DNA of 64,000 nt, from NCBI GenBank assembly GCA_963842065.1, contig CAWJEW010000006.1, positions 124,001 through 188,000 of the forward strand, read 5' to 3'. Shown in pieces: positions 49,627-61,391 of the stretch. The position numbers and the translations under genes are program-made. This DNA is from CAITWD01 sp963842065 (GTDB lineage: Bacteria; Actinomycetota; Thermoleophilia; Miltoncostaeales; Miltoncostaeaceae). Position 1 is the stretch's first letter, and the number at the start of each line of letters is the position of its first letter. The notes below the pieces were generated by a model, which worked only from the letters and a program-made list of their open reading frames with translations, was not told the DNA's origin and searched no databases.

Positions 49627-50840
49627 GGGCCGACCCGCTCGCGCGCCGGGTGGCGTGCGGTGAGCGCGGCATCGAGGATGTGCCGGGCGCACTCGCGCTT
49701 GGAGGCGCGCGGCACCGTTTCTTCCTGACCATCGGGGCCGATGATCGTGACGCTGTTTTCGTCGCTGCCAAACCCGATGCCGGCAGCGGCGATGTCGTTG
49801 TACACGACCAAATCGACGCCCTTGCGCTCGCGCTTGGCGCGGGCGCGCTCGAGGCCCTCGGCGCCAGCCTCGGCGGCAAAGCCGACGAGCACTTGGCCGC
49901 TGCGTCGGGCCTCACCAAGCTCGCTGAGGATGTCGGTCGTTCGTTCCAGGGGAATCTCGAGGCTCTCGGACAGTGACTTGTCGATCTTGCCATCCACCCG
50001 TGTGGACGGGCGGTAGTCGGCGACCGCGGCCGCCATGATCACGATGTCGGCGTCCCGGTGATAGGCCCGACACGCGACATGCATCTCGTGCGCGGTCGGT
50101 GTCTCGACGTACACGATCTCCGGCCGACGCGGCAGATCGACGTTGGCGGCGATGACCGTGACGTCCGCCCCGCGCCGGGATGCCTCCTCGGCGAGCGCCC
50201 ACGCCATCTTGCCGCTCGAGCGGTTACCAACGTAACGCACCGCGTCGATGGGCTCACGCGTTCCGCCGGCGGTGATCAGCACCGAGGTGCCCTGAAGCGG
50301 ACGGTCGGCGGCGATGACGCGCTCGAGCTCGCCGAAGATCACCTCGAGCTCCGGCAGGCGACCCGGCCCAACGTCACCGTCGGCCAGCAGCCCGACGGCC
50401 GGGGGAATCACATGGACCCCGCGCGCGGCCAGCGTCTGAACGTTTGCCTGGGTGGCAGGGTGCTGCCACATCTTGGTGTTCATGGCCGGGGCGAGGACCA
50501 GGGGGCCGTCGAACGCCAAGACGGAGGTCGTCAGCAGACCGTCGGCAAACCCGGATGCGATTGCGGCGACGGTATTGGCCGACGCCGGACAGACCAGCAT
50601 GACGTCGGCGAAGCGGGCGAACTCCAGATGGTCGAAACCCGGTTGCGACTCGCGGCCGAAGACGTCGATGCCGACGGGGTGTCCCGACAGGGCGGCAAAG
50701 GTCTCGGGACCCACGAAGCGCGTGGCGTTCTCGGTCATCACCACCCGGACCTCGTGGCCGGCGCGCTGGAGCATCCGCATGAGGTCGACCGACTTGTAGG
50801 CGGCGATGCCGCTGCTGACGCCGAGGACGATCTTGGCCAT
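49623..50840 (-). CDS. coaBC: Phosphopantothenoylcysteine decarboxylase/synthetase
   Basis: CoaBC makes 4'-phosphopantetheine from phosphopantothenate and cysteine for CoA. The 405-residue product has the N-terminal flavoprotein decarboxylase (about 1-180; GVSSGIAAYKSVDLMR, His near 70 in FDHLEFA, PAMNTKMW with the substrate Asn) and the C-terminal synthetase (about 185-400; TAGGTREPIDAVRYVGNRSSGKM, AAVADYRP). Its ATG overlaps the gmk stop (TAATG). rpoZ, often between gmk and coaBC in actinobacteria, is absent here. Confidence 0.95.
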   Translation of the reverse strand: MAKIVLGVSSGIAAYKSVDLMRMLQRAGHEVRVVMTENATRFVGPETFAALSGHPVGIDVFGRESQPGFDHLEFARFADVMLVCPASANTVAAIASGFADGLLTTSVLAFDGPLVLAPAMNTKMWQHPATQANVQTLAARGVHVIPPAVGLLADGDVGPGRLPELEVIFGELERVIAADRPLQGTSVLITAGGTREPIDAVRYVGNRSSGKMAWALAEEASRRGADVTVIAANVDLPRRPEIVYVETPTAHEMHVACRAYHRDADIVIMAAAVADYRPSTRVDGKIDKSLSESLEIPLERTTDILSELGEARRSGQVLVGFAAEAGAEGLERARAKRERKGVDLVVYNDIAAAGIGFGSDENSVTIIGPDGQEETVPRASKRECARHILDAALTARHPARERVGP

Positions 50841-51391
50841 TAGACGCTCCGGGTGACCGCGTCCACGATGCGCGCCATCTCGGCGGTCGCGGCGTCGAGG
50901 TCGTCGTTTCGGATTTGATAATTGAACTCCTGGCGCGCCCCGAGCTCAACCAGGCTCTCGGCGAGTCGAGCCTGGATGTCGGCTTCGGCTTCGGTGTCCC
51001 GTGCCCTCAGGCGCCGGACCAACTCGTCCAGCGAGGGGGGCTCGATGAAGATGGTAACCGCGTCGGGCAGCGCGGCGCGCAGTGCCCGGGCGCCCCGGAG
51101 CTCGATCTCCAGAATCACGGAGTCCCCGTTGCGCAGATGGCGCTCGACCTCCTCGCGCAGCGTGCCGTAACGGTTGCCGGCGTAGATCACGTGCTCGAGG
51201 AAATCACCCTCCGCGACGTGCAGCAGGAACTCGTCCTCGGTCAGGAAGTGGTACTCGCGCCCGTTCTGCTCGCCGGACCGGATCGGGCGCGTGGTCGCAG
51301 AGATCGCGGTGCGCAGGAACGGGAACACCTCGCGCATGCGCCGGATCAACGTGCCCTTGCCGGCCCCTGACGGGCCGGAGACGATGATCAC
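50840..51391 (-). CDS. gmk: Guanylate kinase
   Basis: Gmk phosphorylates GMP to GDP. The 183-residue product has the P-loop VSGPSGAGKGTLI (about 4-16), the GMP-binding SATTRPIRSGEQNGREYHFL segment (about 32-51), the lid and IELRGARALR (family: ILDIDVQGA, here variant) and RLAESLVELG near the C-terminus. GTG at 51391 is used; a longer N-terminus cannot be excluded. The mihF-gmk-coaBC order is characteristic of actinobacteria. Confidence 0.94.
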   Translation of the reverse strand: MIIVSGPSGAGKGTLIRRMREVFPFLRTAISATTRPIRSGEQNGREYHFLTEDEFLLHVAEGDFLEHVIYAGNRYGTLREEVERHLRNGDSVILEIELRGARALRAALPDAVTIFIEPPSLDELVRRLRARDTEAEADIQARLAESLVELGARQEFNYQIRNDDLDAATAEMARIVDAVTRSV

Positions 51392-51426
51392 GCGGGCCAG
51401 GCGGCCGCCGGGATCAGCCGACCGGG

Positions 51427-51750
51427 TCAGTGGTCGAGGAGATCGACCAGCTCGGAGCGCTGCCGCTCGGAGAGCCCGCCGATGGTCTTGCCTTGGGAAA
51501 TGCGGCAGTGGTTCAAGAAACGGGTGGCCTTGACCTTCCCGTACTTGGGTACCGCGATCAACATGTCGAACACCTTCGCCGTCTGCACGTACTCGGGCGG
51601 ATCCGAGATCACGCTGGCGATCTGTACGTTGCCCTCTTTGAGATCCCGTTTGAGCTGTGCGCGCAGGCTGCGGATCTCGTTGGCTCGGCGCAACGCCTCC
51701 ATTCGCTGGTCCAGCGAGCGCTCGGGTGCTTGGGAGGTGGACTTGGTCAT
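51427..51750 (-). CDS. mihF: Integration host factor, actinobacterial type
   Basis: mIHF is a nucleoid protein unrelated to the proteobacterial IHF; it bends DNA and is confined to actinobacteria. The 107-residue product has an N-terminal helix with LDQRMEALRRANEIRSLRAQLK (quoted in parts), and the helix-two-turn-helix core with VFDMLIAVPKYGKVKATRFL (about 59-78) and GLSERQRSELVDLL at the C-terminus. The ATG at 51750 has a weak GAGG upstream. Its position before gmk agrees with mycobacteria. Confidence 0.93.
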   Translation of the reverse strand: MTKSTSQAPERSLDQRMEALRRANEIRSLRAQLKRDLKEGNVQIASVISDPPEYVQTAKVFDMLIAVPKYGKVKATRFLNHCRISQGKTIGGLSERQRSELVDLLDH

Positions 51751-51925
51751 CGTGCTGCGAGCCTCAACGTCGAATGTCAGTCCTGGCGAGAGCCAATGTG
51801 GCGGGCGCGCCAACATCCTGCCACAAGAATTCCCTGGCGACACGTAGGAAGCCGCTGCCCCGCCCCGTAGTCGAGCAGTTTACCCAAAGTGCACGCTTTT
51901 GGGCACCATCTCTGCGTGTCGGCCG

Positions 51926-55111
<3,186 letters not shown>

Positions 55112-55112
<1 letters not shown>

Positions 55113-56179
55113 TAGTTGGTGATGGCCTCCACGAAGCGCGTGAACAGGTAGCGGGCATCGTGCGGGCCGGGGCTCGCCTCGGGGTGGTACTGCACCGAGA
55201 AGGCCCGCAGCTCGGGGATCGCTACACCCTCGACCGAGCCGTCGAACAGGCTCGTGTGGGTGATCTGGACGCCGTCGGACACGTCGCTTGCCACGACGGC
55301 GTAGCCGTGGTTCTGGACGGTGACCTCAACGCGATCATCGGCGGCCCGGCGTACCGGGTGGTTCGCCCCGCGATGGCCGAACGGCAGCTTCTCGGTCCGC
55401 AGACCGACGGCCTGGGCGAGCATCTGGTGCCCGAGGCAGATCCCGAAGACCGGGATCTCGCCGAGGATGTCCCGGACCGTCTCGATCACGGGCGTCACCG
55501 CGGCCGGATCACCCGGTCCGTTGGACACGAACACCGCGTCGGGCCTCAACTCGCGAATGCGCTGCGCGGTCACCCCGGACGGGACGATCTCGAGCTGACA
55601 CCCCGACCGCACCAGCCCTGCGGAGATGGAGCGCTTGATGCCGCAGTCGATGGCGACGACGCGGGGCCCGGTCGATCCGAGCCTGCGCTGTGGTCCGGCC
55701 ACCTCGGGTGTGAGGTCCCGTCCGTCCAACGACGGGTGCTCGAGCACGCGCGCCTGGAGTTCGTCGGGCGCGAGCTCGGTGCTGACGCCGCCACGCATGG
55801 CGCCGCGATCGCGCAGGTGGCGCACCAGGCGTCGGGTGTCGACGTCGGCCAGGGCAACAACGCCGTTGGCGGTCAGCCAGTCGCACCACCCGACGGGTCC
55901 TGCCGCGCCGCACATGTTGCCCGCTCGGGCCATCAGGACCGCCGGCGGCCAGGGACGATGACTTTCCATCGCCCGGGGCCCGGTCCCGTAGTTGCCGATC
56001 ATCGGCGCGGCGAACGTCAGGATCTGTCCGTGGTACGAGGGGTCCGTGACCGCCTCTTGGTACCCGGTCATGCCCGTCGTGAAGACCATCTCGCCGAGCG
56101 CGGTGCCCGCGACGCCCACCGAGCGCCCTTCGAGGACCAGCCCGTCCTCAGTCACAATCCAGGCGGGGCTCGCCGCCAT
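55112..56179 (-). CDS. carA: Carbamoyl-phosphate synthase small subunit
   Basis: CarA is the glutaminase that supplies ammonia to CarB. The 355-residue product has the N-terminal CPSase small-chain domain (FTTGMTGYQEAVTDPSY, about 33-49) and the class I amidotransferase domain with GPGDP, nucleophile Cys in FGICLGHQML (about 254-263) and the catalytic His-x-Glu in VQYHPEASPGPHD (about 336-348). Its ATG overlaps the isochorismatase-like stop and its TAA overlaps the carB ATG, so the order is tightly coupled. Confidence 0.95.
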
Positions 56180-56751
56180 CAGCGCACCAGCCTGCTGATC
56201 GCCTTGAACTCGTCGGATCCCGCCTGCTCAAGCATCTCGAAGAGCACCGTCTCGGCGCTGGAGACCACCGCTCCCGCGGCCGCGCACTTGTCGATGCCGA
56301 TCTGGCGGTTGGCCGACGTGCGCGAGCTGATCGCGTCGGCAGCGATCACGACCGCGTGGCCGGTCGCCAGCAGGTCGTGGACGCTCTGATTCACGCACAC
56401 GTGTGCCTCGATGCCGCACACGACCCACCTGCGCATACCCGTGGAGGTCATTGCGGCGTCGATCTCCGGCACGCCGGCGAGCGAGAACCGCAGTTTCTCG
56501 ATGACGGGTGTTCCGGCCGGCAGCACCTCGGCCAGCTCGGGAACGAGCGGCCCGAGCCCCTTGGGATACTGCTCGCTGACGATGACGGGCGCGTGCAGGA
56601 TCCCGAAGCCCTCGATCAGGATGCGGCAGTTGCGCACGGTCTCCCCAAAGCGGTCGATCACCGGGCGGAATGCCTCCTGGACGTCGATCACCAGGAGCCC
56701 GGTTTGGTTGGCCTGCAGCAGGCCCGGGTGTCGGGTATCTAGCGCTGCCAC
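56179..56751 (-). CDS. Isochorismatase-like cysteine hydrolase inside the pyr operon
   Basis: The 190-residue product belongs to the ISOC-type branch of the isochorismatase-like hydrolases: Asp in LLVIDVQEAF (about 20-29), VSEQYPKGLGPLVPEL, Lys in IEKLRFS, and the nucleophilic Cys in GIEAHVCVNQS (about 117-127) form the visible D-K-C triad. Substrates of this branch are mostly unknown; relatives cleave N-carbamoyl or amide bonds. GTG at 56751 overlaps pyrC by 13 bases and the stop overlaps carA. It is thus embedded between dihydroorotase and CarA, an unusual place. Confidence 0.83.
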   Translation of the reverse strand: MAALDTRHPGLLQANQTGLLVIDVQEAFRPVIDRFGETVRNCRILIEGFGILHAPVIVSEQYPKGLGPLVPELAEVLPAGTPVIEKLRFSLAGVPEIDAAMTSTGMRRWVVCGIEAHVCVNQSVHDLLATGHAVVIAADAISSRTSANRQIGIDKCAAAGAVVSSAETVLFEMLEQAGSDEFKAISRLVR

Positions 56752-58043
56752 GCGAGCTGGCCTCCTGCGATCGTCAGCTGGACCTGGCCGGTGAGCTCGA
56801 CGCCGAGGAAGGCGGAGTTCCGCGACTTGCTCTGGAAGTCGTCGGACCCCACGACCCACCTCGCATCGAGATCGAGCACGGTCAGGTTGGCCGGTGCTCC
56901 GTCGGCGAGCGTCGGCACTGGCAGATCGAGGACCCGGGCCGCGTCCGCGCTCATGCGCTGCACCAGGACCGCCAGCGGCAGCTTGCCCGGGAGCACCAGG
57001 TCGGTGTAGAGCGACGCGAAGGCGGTCTCGAGCCCGGTCACCCCGAATGGCGCCTCCTCGAAGGGCAGCTCCTTCTCGCTGGCGCCGTGCGGGGCGTGGT
57101 CGGTCGCGATGCAATCGAGGGAGCCATCAATGAGCGCGTCCAGCAGGGCATCGCGGTCGTCCTCGCCGCGCAGCGGCGGGTTCATCTTGCGCGTCGCTGG
57201 GTCGAGGCTCTCGCAGTCCTCGTCGATCAGCAGCAGGTGATGTGGGCTCACTTCGGCGGTGACCTGGACGCCACGCGCCTTGCCAAGCCGCACCTCCTCG
57301 ACGGTCGCTCGCGCGGACACGTGGCAGATATGGATGCGTGCGTCCTCATAGCCGGCGAGGGCAACGTCGCGGGCGACCGCCACGCTCTCGGAGACTGCGG
57401 GGATCCCCTCGACGCCGAGTCGTGCCGAGACGGCCCCTTCGTGCATGGCGCCGCCGCCGGACAGGTCGATGTCTTCTTCATGCAGGCTCAGCGGGAGCTG
57501 TGCCAGGTGCTGATACTGCAGCGCCCGACGGAACACCGCGGCGTTGCTGACCGGATGCCCGTCATCGGAAAGGGCGACCGCGCCGAGTTCGGCGAGCTCG
57601 GCGGCCTCGGTGAGCTCGGTGCCGTTCTGGCCCTTGGTGATCGCGCAGATGAACCCGACGCCGATGACCGCCTCCTCGGCGGCCAGTTCCCTGAGCCGCA
57701 CCAGATCCTGGGCGTCATCGACCGGCGGGTCCGTGTTGGGCATCGCAGCGATGGCGACATAACCGCCGGCTGCGGCGGCGCGGGAGCCCGATGAGATGTC
57801 CTCGGTGTCCTCGCGGCCGGGGGTGCGCAGGTGTACATGCGGGTCGACAAAGCCCGGTACGACAACCAGCCCGGTCCCGTCGAGCTCGGGCAGGCCCTTG
57901 GGGTCACCCCCGATGTGCCCGTCGCGGATCACCAGGTCGCCGACGGCGTCGATGCCGACATCAGGGTCGAGAAGGCGCGCGTTGCGGATGACCAGCGACA
58001 CTGCCGGCCCGGGACGCTGCACGAGCACGTTGTCGCGGGTCAT
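56739..58043 (-). CDS. pyrC: Dihydroorotase
   Basis: PyrC cyclises N-carbamoyl-aspartate to dihydroorotate. The 434-residue product is a class I (multifunctional-type) dihydroorotase: zinc ligands in PGFVDPHVHLRTPG (about 63-76), the AMPNTDPPVD segment, His in LSLHEED (about 183-189), HICHVSA (about 236-242), and the catalytic Asp in CIATDHAPH (about 309-317) with the flanking KELPFEEAPFGVTGLE. The ATGA start overlaps pyrB. It is not a DHOase-like inactive homologue: all metal ligands are present. Confidence 0.94.
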   Translation of the reverse strand: MTRDNVLVQRPGPAVSLVIRNARLLDPDVGIDAVGDLVIRDGHIGGDPKGLPELDGTGLVVVPGFVDPHVHLRTPGREDTEDISSGSRAAAAGGYVAIAAMPNTDPPVDDAQDLVRLRELAAEEAVIGVGFICAITKGQNGTELTEAAELAELGAVALSDDGHPVSNAAVFRRALQYQHLAQLPLSLHEEDIDLSGGGAMHEGAVSARLGVEGIPAVSESVAVARDVALAGYEDARIHICHVSARATVEEVRLGKARGVQVTAEVSPHHLLLIDEDCESLDPATRKMNPPLRGEDDRDALLDALIDGSLDCIATDHAPHGASEKELPFEEAPFGVTGLETAFASLYTDLVLPGKLPLAVLVQRMSADAARVLDLPVPTLADGAPANLTVLDLDARWVVGSDDFQSKSRNSAFLGVELTGQVQLTIAGGQLAWQR

Positions 58044-58996
58044 GCGGCCACCATCTGGGTGACCGCGTCGGCGCTGCGCACCGCCTGCGGGTCGCTGAGC
58101 AGGTCGTAGAGCACCGCCATGCGCACCACCATTCCGCCCTCGACCTGCGCCGTCACCAGCGCGGTGGGGTCATCCGCAAGTTGATCCGTAATTTCGACGC
58201 CGCGGTTCATGGGTCCGGCGTGCATGACGCGCTGGCCTTCGCGCAGGCGATGGTGCCCGATGCCGTACTGGGTGGCGTACTCGCGCAGCGACGGCACGAA
58301 CCCGCCCTCGCCCATGCGCTCGTGCTGCATGCGCAGCGCGTACACGACATCCGCGTCGGCGATATCGGCGATGTCGTGCGAGGCGTAGACGCCCAGTCCG
58401 TCTGCGGACCCCCGCGGCAGGAGCGTCGGCGGCGCGATGAAGCTGACGCGCGCACCCATGGTCTGGAGGGCAATCGCGCCCGACCGGGCGACGCGGGAGT
58501 GCATGACGTCGCCGACGAACGCGACATGCAGTCCCTCGATGCGACCCATCGCCAGGCGCATCGTGTAGAGGTCGAGCAGCGCCTGCGTAGGGTGTTCATG
58601 CTTGCCGTCGCCGGCGTTGACCACGGCGGCGTCGGTGTAGCGTGCTGCGGCTGCGACTGCGCCGGCGGCCGCGTGCCGGATCACCAACACGTCCGGCTGA
58701 TACGCGCTGAGGGTCAGCACGGTGTCCTTGAGGGTCTCCCCCTTCTCGACCGACGATCCAGAGGCCTTGACGTTGATGACGTCGGCCGACAGGCGCTTGC
58801 CGGCGAGCTCGAAGCTCGTCGCCGTTCGCGTCGACGCCTCGAAGAACAGGTTGATGACCGTCCGGCCCCGCAGCGTCGGGACCTTCTTGATGTCGCGGCT
58901 CATGACTTCGGCAAAGCGCTCGCTGAGGTCCAATAGCCGGGTGATCTCATCGCGCGAGAGGTCGCCGATCCCGATGAGTGATCGTCGCGAGCTCAT
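58040..58996 (-). CDS. pyrB: Aspartate carbamoyltransferase catalytic subunit
   Basis: PyrB joins carbamoyl phosphate and aspartate. The 318-residue product shows the carbamoyl-phosphate loop FEASTRTATSFE (about 52-63; S-T-R-T), KGETLKDT (about 84-91, mobile Lys), the HPTQALLDLYT segment (about 134-144), VGDVMHSRVARS (about 160-171) and HAGPMNRGVE (about 265-274). No regulatory-subunit gene (pyrI) is present, so control is probably at transcript level through PyrR. It overlaps both pyrR and pyrC by four bases. Confidence 0.95.
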   Translation of the reverse strand: MSSRRSLIGIGDLSRDEITRLLDLSERFAEVMSRDIKKVPTLRGRTVINLFFEASTRTATSFELAGKRLSADVINVKASGSSVEKGETLKDTVLTLSAYQPDVLVIRHAAAGAVAAAARYTDAAVVNAGDGKHEHPTQALLDLYTMRLAMGRIEGLHVAFVGDVMHSRVARSGAIALQTMGARVSFIAPPTLLPRGSADGLGVYASHDIADIADADVVYALRMQHERMGEGGFVPSLREYATQYGIGHHRLREGQRVMHAGPMNRGVEITDQLADDPTALVTAQVEGGMVVRMAVLYDLLSDPQAVRSADAVTQMVAA

Positions 58997-59541
58997 GGAC
59001 GCTCCTTGGTGAACAAGAGGATTTCGTCTGTGCCGTCGGTTTCGGTCAGGCGGACGCGGACGCGGTCAGATGCCGCGGTCGGCAGGTTGCGGCCCACGAA
59101 GTCCGGACGAATCGGCAGCTCGCGATGGCCGCGGTCGACCAGGACCGCAAGCTGCAGCCGCGGCGGGCGCCCGTAGTCGAAGACCGCGTCGATTGCGGCG
59201 CGGATGGTCCGGCCGGTGTAGAGCACGTCGTCGACGAGGACGACGGTCCGTTCGGACACCGGAAACGGCAGGTGCGTCTCGCCCACGACCGGCAGTGTGC
59301 CGCCGGAAACGTCGTCCCGGTAGAGCGCGATGTCGACGCTGCCGAGATCCGGCCGTGTGCCCGAGAATTCTTCGATGAGCCCTGCCAGGCGGGTCGCCAG
59401 CGGGACCCCGCGGGTCCGGATGCCGACCAGTGCAATCCGGCTGGGGTCGGCGTGGCGCTCGAGGATCTCGTGGGCGATGCGGGCAACGGTCCGACGCACC
59501 TGGTCTTGGTCAACCAGGCGCGTGACCGCGTTGCCGGTCAC
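58993..59541 (-). CDS. pyrR: Pyrimidine operon regulator PyrR / uracil phosphoribosyltransferase
   Basis: PyrR binds UMP/UTP and the pyr mRNA leader, and many forms also have uracil phosphoribosyltransferase activity. The 182-residue product is a type I PRTase: RIAHEILERH, GIRTRGVPLA (about 40-49), the PRPP loop TVVLVDDVLYTGRTIRAA (about 98-115) and LAVLVDRGHRELPIRPDFVGRN (quoted as LVDRGHRELPI and RPDFVGRN, about 131-152). The GTG start overlaps the stop of a 14-codon leader ORF. It heads the operon, as expected of an autoregulator. Confidence 0.93.
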   Translation of the reverse strand: MTGNAVTRLVDQDQVRRTVARIAHEILERHADPSRIALVGIRTRGVPLATRLAGLIEEFSGTRPDLGSVDIALYRDDVSGGTLPVVGETHLPFPVSERTVVLVDDVLYTGRTIRAAIDAVFDYGRPPRLQLAVLVDRGHRELPIRPDFVGRNLPTAASDRVRVRLTETDGTDEILLFTKERP

Positions 59542-59582
59542 GGTGCCCGAAACAGTCGTGTCTGGGCGCAGTTCTCGTGCAT
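59538..59582 (-). CDS. Possible 14-residue leader peptide before pyrR
   Basis: ATG at 59582 opens M-H-E-N-C-A-Q-T-R-L-F-R-A-P and ends in TGA that overlaps the pyrR GTG (GTGA). AAAGGAG at 59589-59595 is the only good ribosome-binding site here and is placed for this ATG, not for pyrR. pyrR translation would then depend on this peptide. Confidence 0.55.
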   Translation of the reverse strand: MHENCAQTRLFRAP

Positions 59583-59588
59583 GTGCCG

Positions 59589-59613
59589 CTCCTTTCCGGC
59601 CTCTCGGGGCCGG
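59589..59613 (-). promoter_or_regulatory. PyrR-type RNA hairpin adjoining the leader ribosome-binding site
   Basis: On the minus strand CCGGCC-CCGAGA-GGCCGG is followed directly by AAAGGAG. The CCGAGAGG loop matches the conserved PyrR-binding loop (CCnGnGAGG). In actinobacteria and others, PyrR bound to UMP stabilises such a stem and blocks translation. TACAGT (59638-59643) is a possible -10 upstream, inside the rnz 3' end. Confidence 0.7.
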
Positions 59614-59615
59614 GC

Positions 59616-60629
59616 TTAAAGGTCGGGTTCTGGAGTGACTGTACCAGGACCGGCGGTCGCAGGGGGACCACCCTCGTGGCCCCGACGGGTGGCACCACCG
59701 GGATGAAAAATCGGTACTCCGCGCTCGGCGAAGGGGATCTCGACCTGGTCGAAATCCCGTGGCACCACGGTTTCCGCAAACAGGGCTTCGGCTTCCTTGC
59801 GGATCTCACGTGGCATGAAGCGGCTGGACAGATGGGTGAGCGCCAGCAACTGCACGCCGGCTTGTCGGGCCACCTCGGCAGCCTCGCGCGCGGTCGAGTG
59901 CCGGGTCTCGCGTGCGCGCTCGCGCTCGTCGTCGAGGAACGTCGCCTCGTGCACGAGTAGCTCGGCCCCGCCAGCGGCGGCGACCGTTGCCGCGCACGGC
60001 TCGGTATCCCCCGTGATCACGATCGTGCGGCCGGCGCGCGGCGGCCCGAGCACGTGCCCGGGCGTGACCTCGGTGTCACCGATGCGGATGGACTCACCGT
60101 GTTGGAGTCGTCCAAACAGGGGACCGGCCGGCACGCCGAGTGCGTGCGCCGCCTCGACGTCGAACATTCCGGGACGTGGATCCTCGATCAGCGCAAACCC
60201 GAGGGAGCGCACCGAATGAGAAGTGGCAAACGCCTCCCAGCAAGCCCCATCGAGGGCAAGTACCGGTCCTGGCTGAATCTCACGCGCATCCACCGGGAAT
60301 GGAAGCCGCCCAATCACACCCTGCAGCGCCCCGAGGAGCGCCGTGAGACCGGGCGGGCCGAGCACGGCCAACGACTCGGTGCGTCCGCGCAGCGCGTAGG
60401 TCTTCAGCAGTCCAGGCAGGCCCAGGTAATGGTCACCGTGCAAGTGGGTGAGGAGGATCGCATCGAGATCGAGCAGGCCGAGGCCTGATCGCAGGAACTG
60501 GCGCTGGGTGCCCTCTCCGCAGTCAATGAGCACACGTGAGCCCCCCCGCACCACCAGAGTGGCCGAGGTCCCCCGTGATGCGGTTGGGACCGATGCGGCG
60601 GTCCCAATGAAGGTCACCCAGAGATCCAT
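59616..60629 (-). CDS. rnz: Ribonuclease Z
   Basis: RNase Z trims the 3' trailer of tRNA precursors lacking encoded CCA, matching the tRNA-Arg in this window. The 337-residue product has the metallo-beta-lactamase motif LLTHLHGDHYLGLPGLL (about 59-75), IDCGEGTQRQ (about 34-43), the exosite-like middle, ITGDTEPC, and HEATFLDDE with TRHSTAREAAEVA near 235-260. It is slightly longer than usual because of a Pro/Gly tail. TAGGAT eight bases before the ATG suggests a leaderless start. Its 3' end covers the pyr promoter. Confidence 0.9.
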   Translation of the reverse strand: MDLWVTFIGTAASVPTASRGTSATLVVRGGSRVLIDCGEGTQRQFLRSGLGLLDLDAILLTHLHGDHYLGLPGLLKTYALRGRTESLAVLGPPGLTALLGALQGVIGRLPFPVDAREIQPGPVLALDGACWEAFATSHSVRSLGFALIEDPRPGMFDVEAAHALGVPAGPLFGRLQHGESIRIGDTEVTPGHVLGPPRAGRTIVITGDTEPCAATVAAAGGAELLVHEATFLDDERERARETRHSTAREAAEVARQAGVQLLALTHLSSRFMPREIRKEAEALFAETVVPRDFDQVEIPFAERGVPIFHPGGATRRGHEGGPPATAGPGTVTPEPDL

Positions 60630-60637
60630 CGCGGGCG

Positions 60638-60643
60638 ATCCTA
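60638..60643 (-). promoter_or_regulatory. -10 box of leaderless rnz transcript
   Basis: Minus-strand TAGGAT lies eight bases before the rnz ATG and overlaps the stop region of the upstream gene. Confidence 0.5.
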
Positions 60644-61165
60644 GTCGTTTTCGTTCGGCGTTCCGCCCGGGCCGTCGAGCCGAATGATGACCGCACGGGC
60701 GGGCTGTCCCGGCGAGAGAATCAACTCGGCCATCGTGTGCACCGGCTGGCGGCGTCGGTCGGTTGGACTCCCGGGGTTGAGGATCATGAATTCGTCCTCG
60801 GCGCGCTCGATGAGCGGGATGTGGCTGTGACCGAATACCACCACAACGGCATCCGGAAACTGCTGGCGGAGGCGGGCCATCCGACCGCCGGCAGGACCGG
60901 CATCATGGACCATGGCGATGCGGGTACCGTCGGCGTCGAACGTGACCTCGCGCGGTAGCTGGCTCCGCACGGCCGCATCGTCGACGTTGCCGTGGACGCT
61001 GATGATCGGCGGCCCAAGCTGCTGCAGCGACCCGAGTGCTTCGCTGTCGCAGTGGTCGCCGCCGTGGAGGATCATGTCGGCATCGATGAGTCGTTCCCGG
61101 CAGTTCTCGGGCAACACGCGGCCGCGCGCCGGAAAGTGAGTGTCGGAAATCACCGCGATGCGCAT
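60641..61165 (-). CDS. YfcE/MJ0936-type metallophosphoesterase
   Basis: The 174-residue product shows the calcineurin-like phosphoesterase metal motifs in order: ISDTHFP (about 6-12), LHGGDHCDSEAL (about 33-44), HGNVDD (about 58-63), MVHDAGPAGG (about 84-93) and FGHSHIP (about 111-117), ending in LNPGSPTDRR. These enzymes bind two metal ions and cleave phosphodiesters; natural substrates are mostly unknown. CAAAAT six bases before the ATG resembles the leaderless -10 box seen elsewhere here. Confidence 0.9.
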   Translation of the reverse strand: MRIAVISDTHFPARGRVLPENCRERLIDADMILHGGDHCDSEALGSLQQLGPPIISVHGNVDDAAVRSQLPREVTFDADGTRIAMVHDAGPAGGRMARLRQQFPDAVVVVFGHSHIPLIERAEDEFMILNPGSPTDRRRQPVHTMAELILSPGQPARAVIIRLDGPGGTPNEND

Positions 61166-61280
61166 GACTTCATTTTGACCGTCGCAGCCTGCACCGGGGA
61201 GGCTGCGACGGAAGCGGACCGAACAGCGCGGGTCCCGCGCGCCTCGCGGATGGGCAATGGTCGCTACTATGCGTCGGCTC

Positions 61281-61353
<73 letters not shown>

Positions 61354-61359
61354 CTACTT

Positions 61360-61385
61360 GAAAGCCCCGTCTGATCGGGGCTTTC
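61360..61385. terminator. Terminator after tRNA-Arg
   Basis: GAAAGCCCCG and CGGGGCTTTC form a perfect ten-bp stem with a six-base loop seven bases past the tRNA. It can also end the integrase remnant on the other strand. Confidence 0.8.
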
Positions 61386-61391
61386 GCGTTT

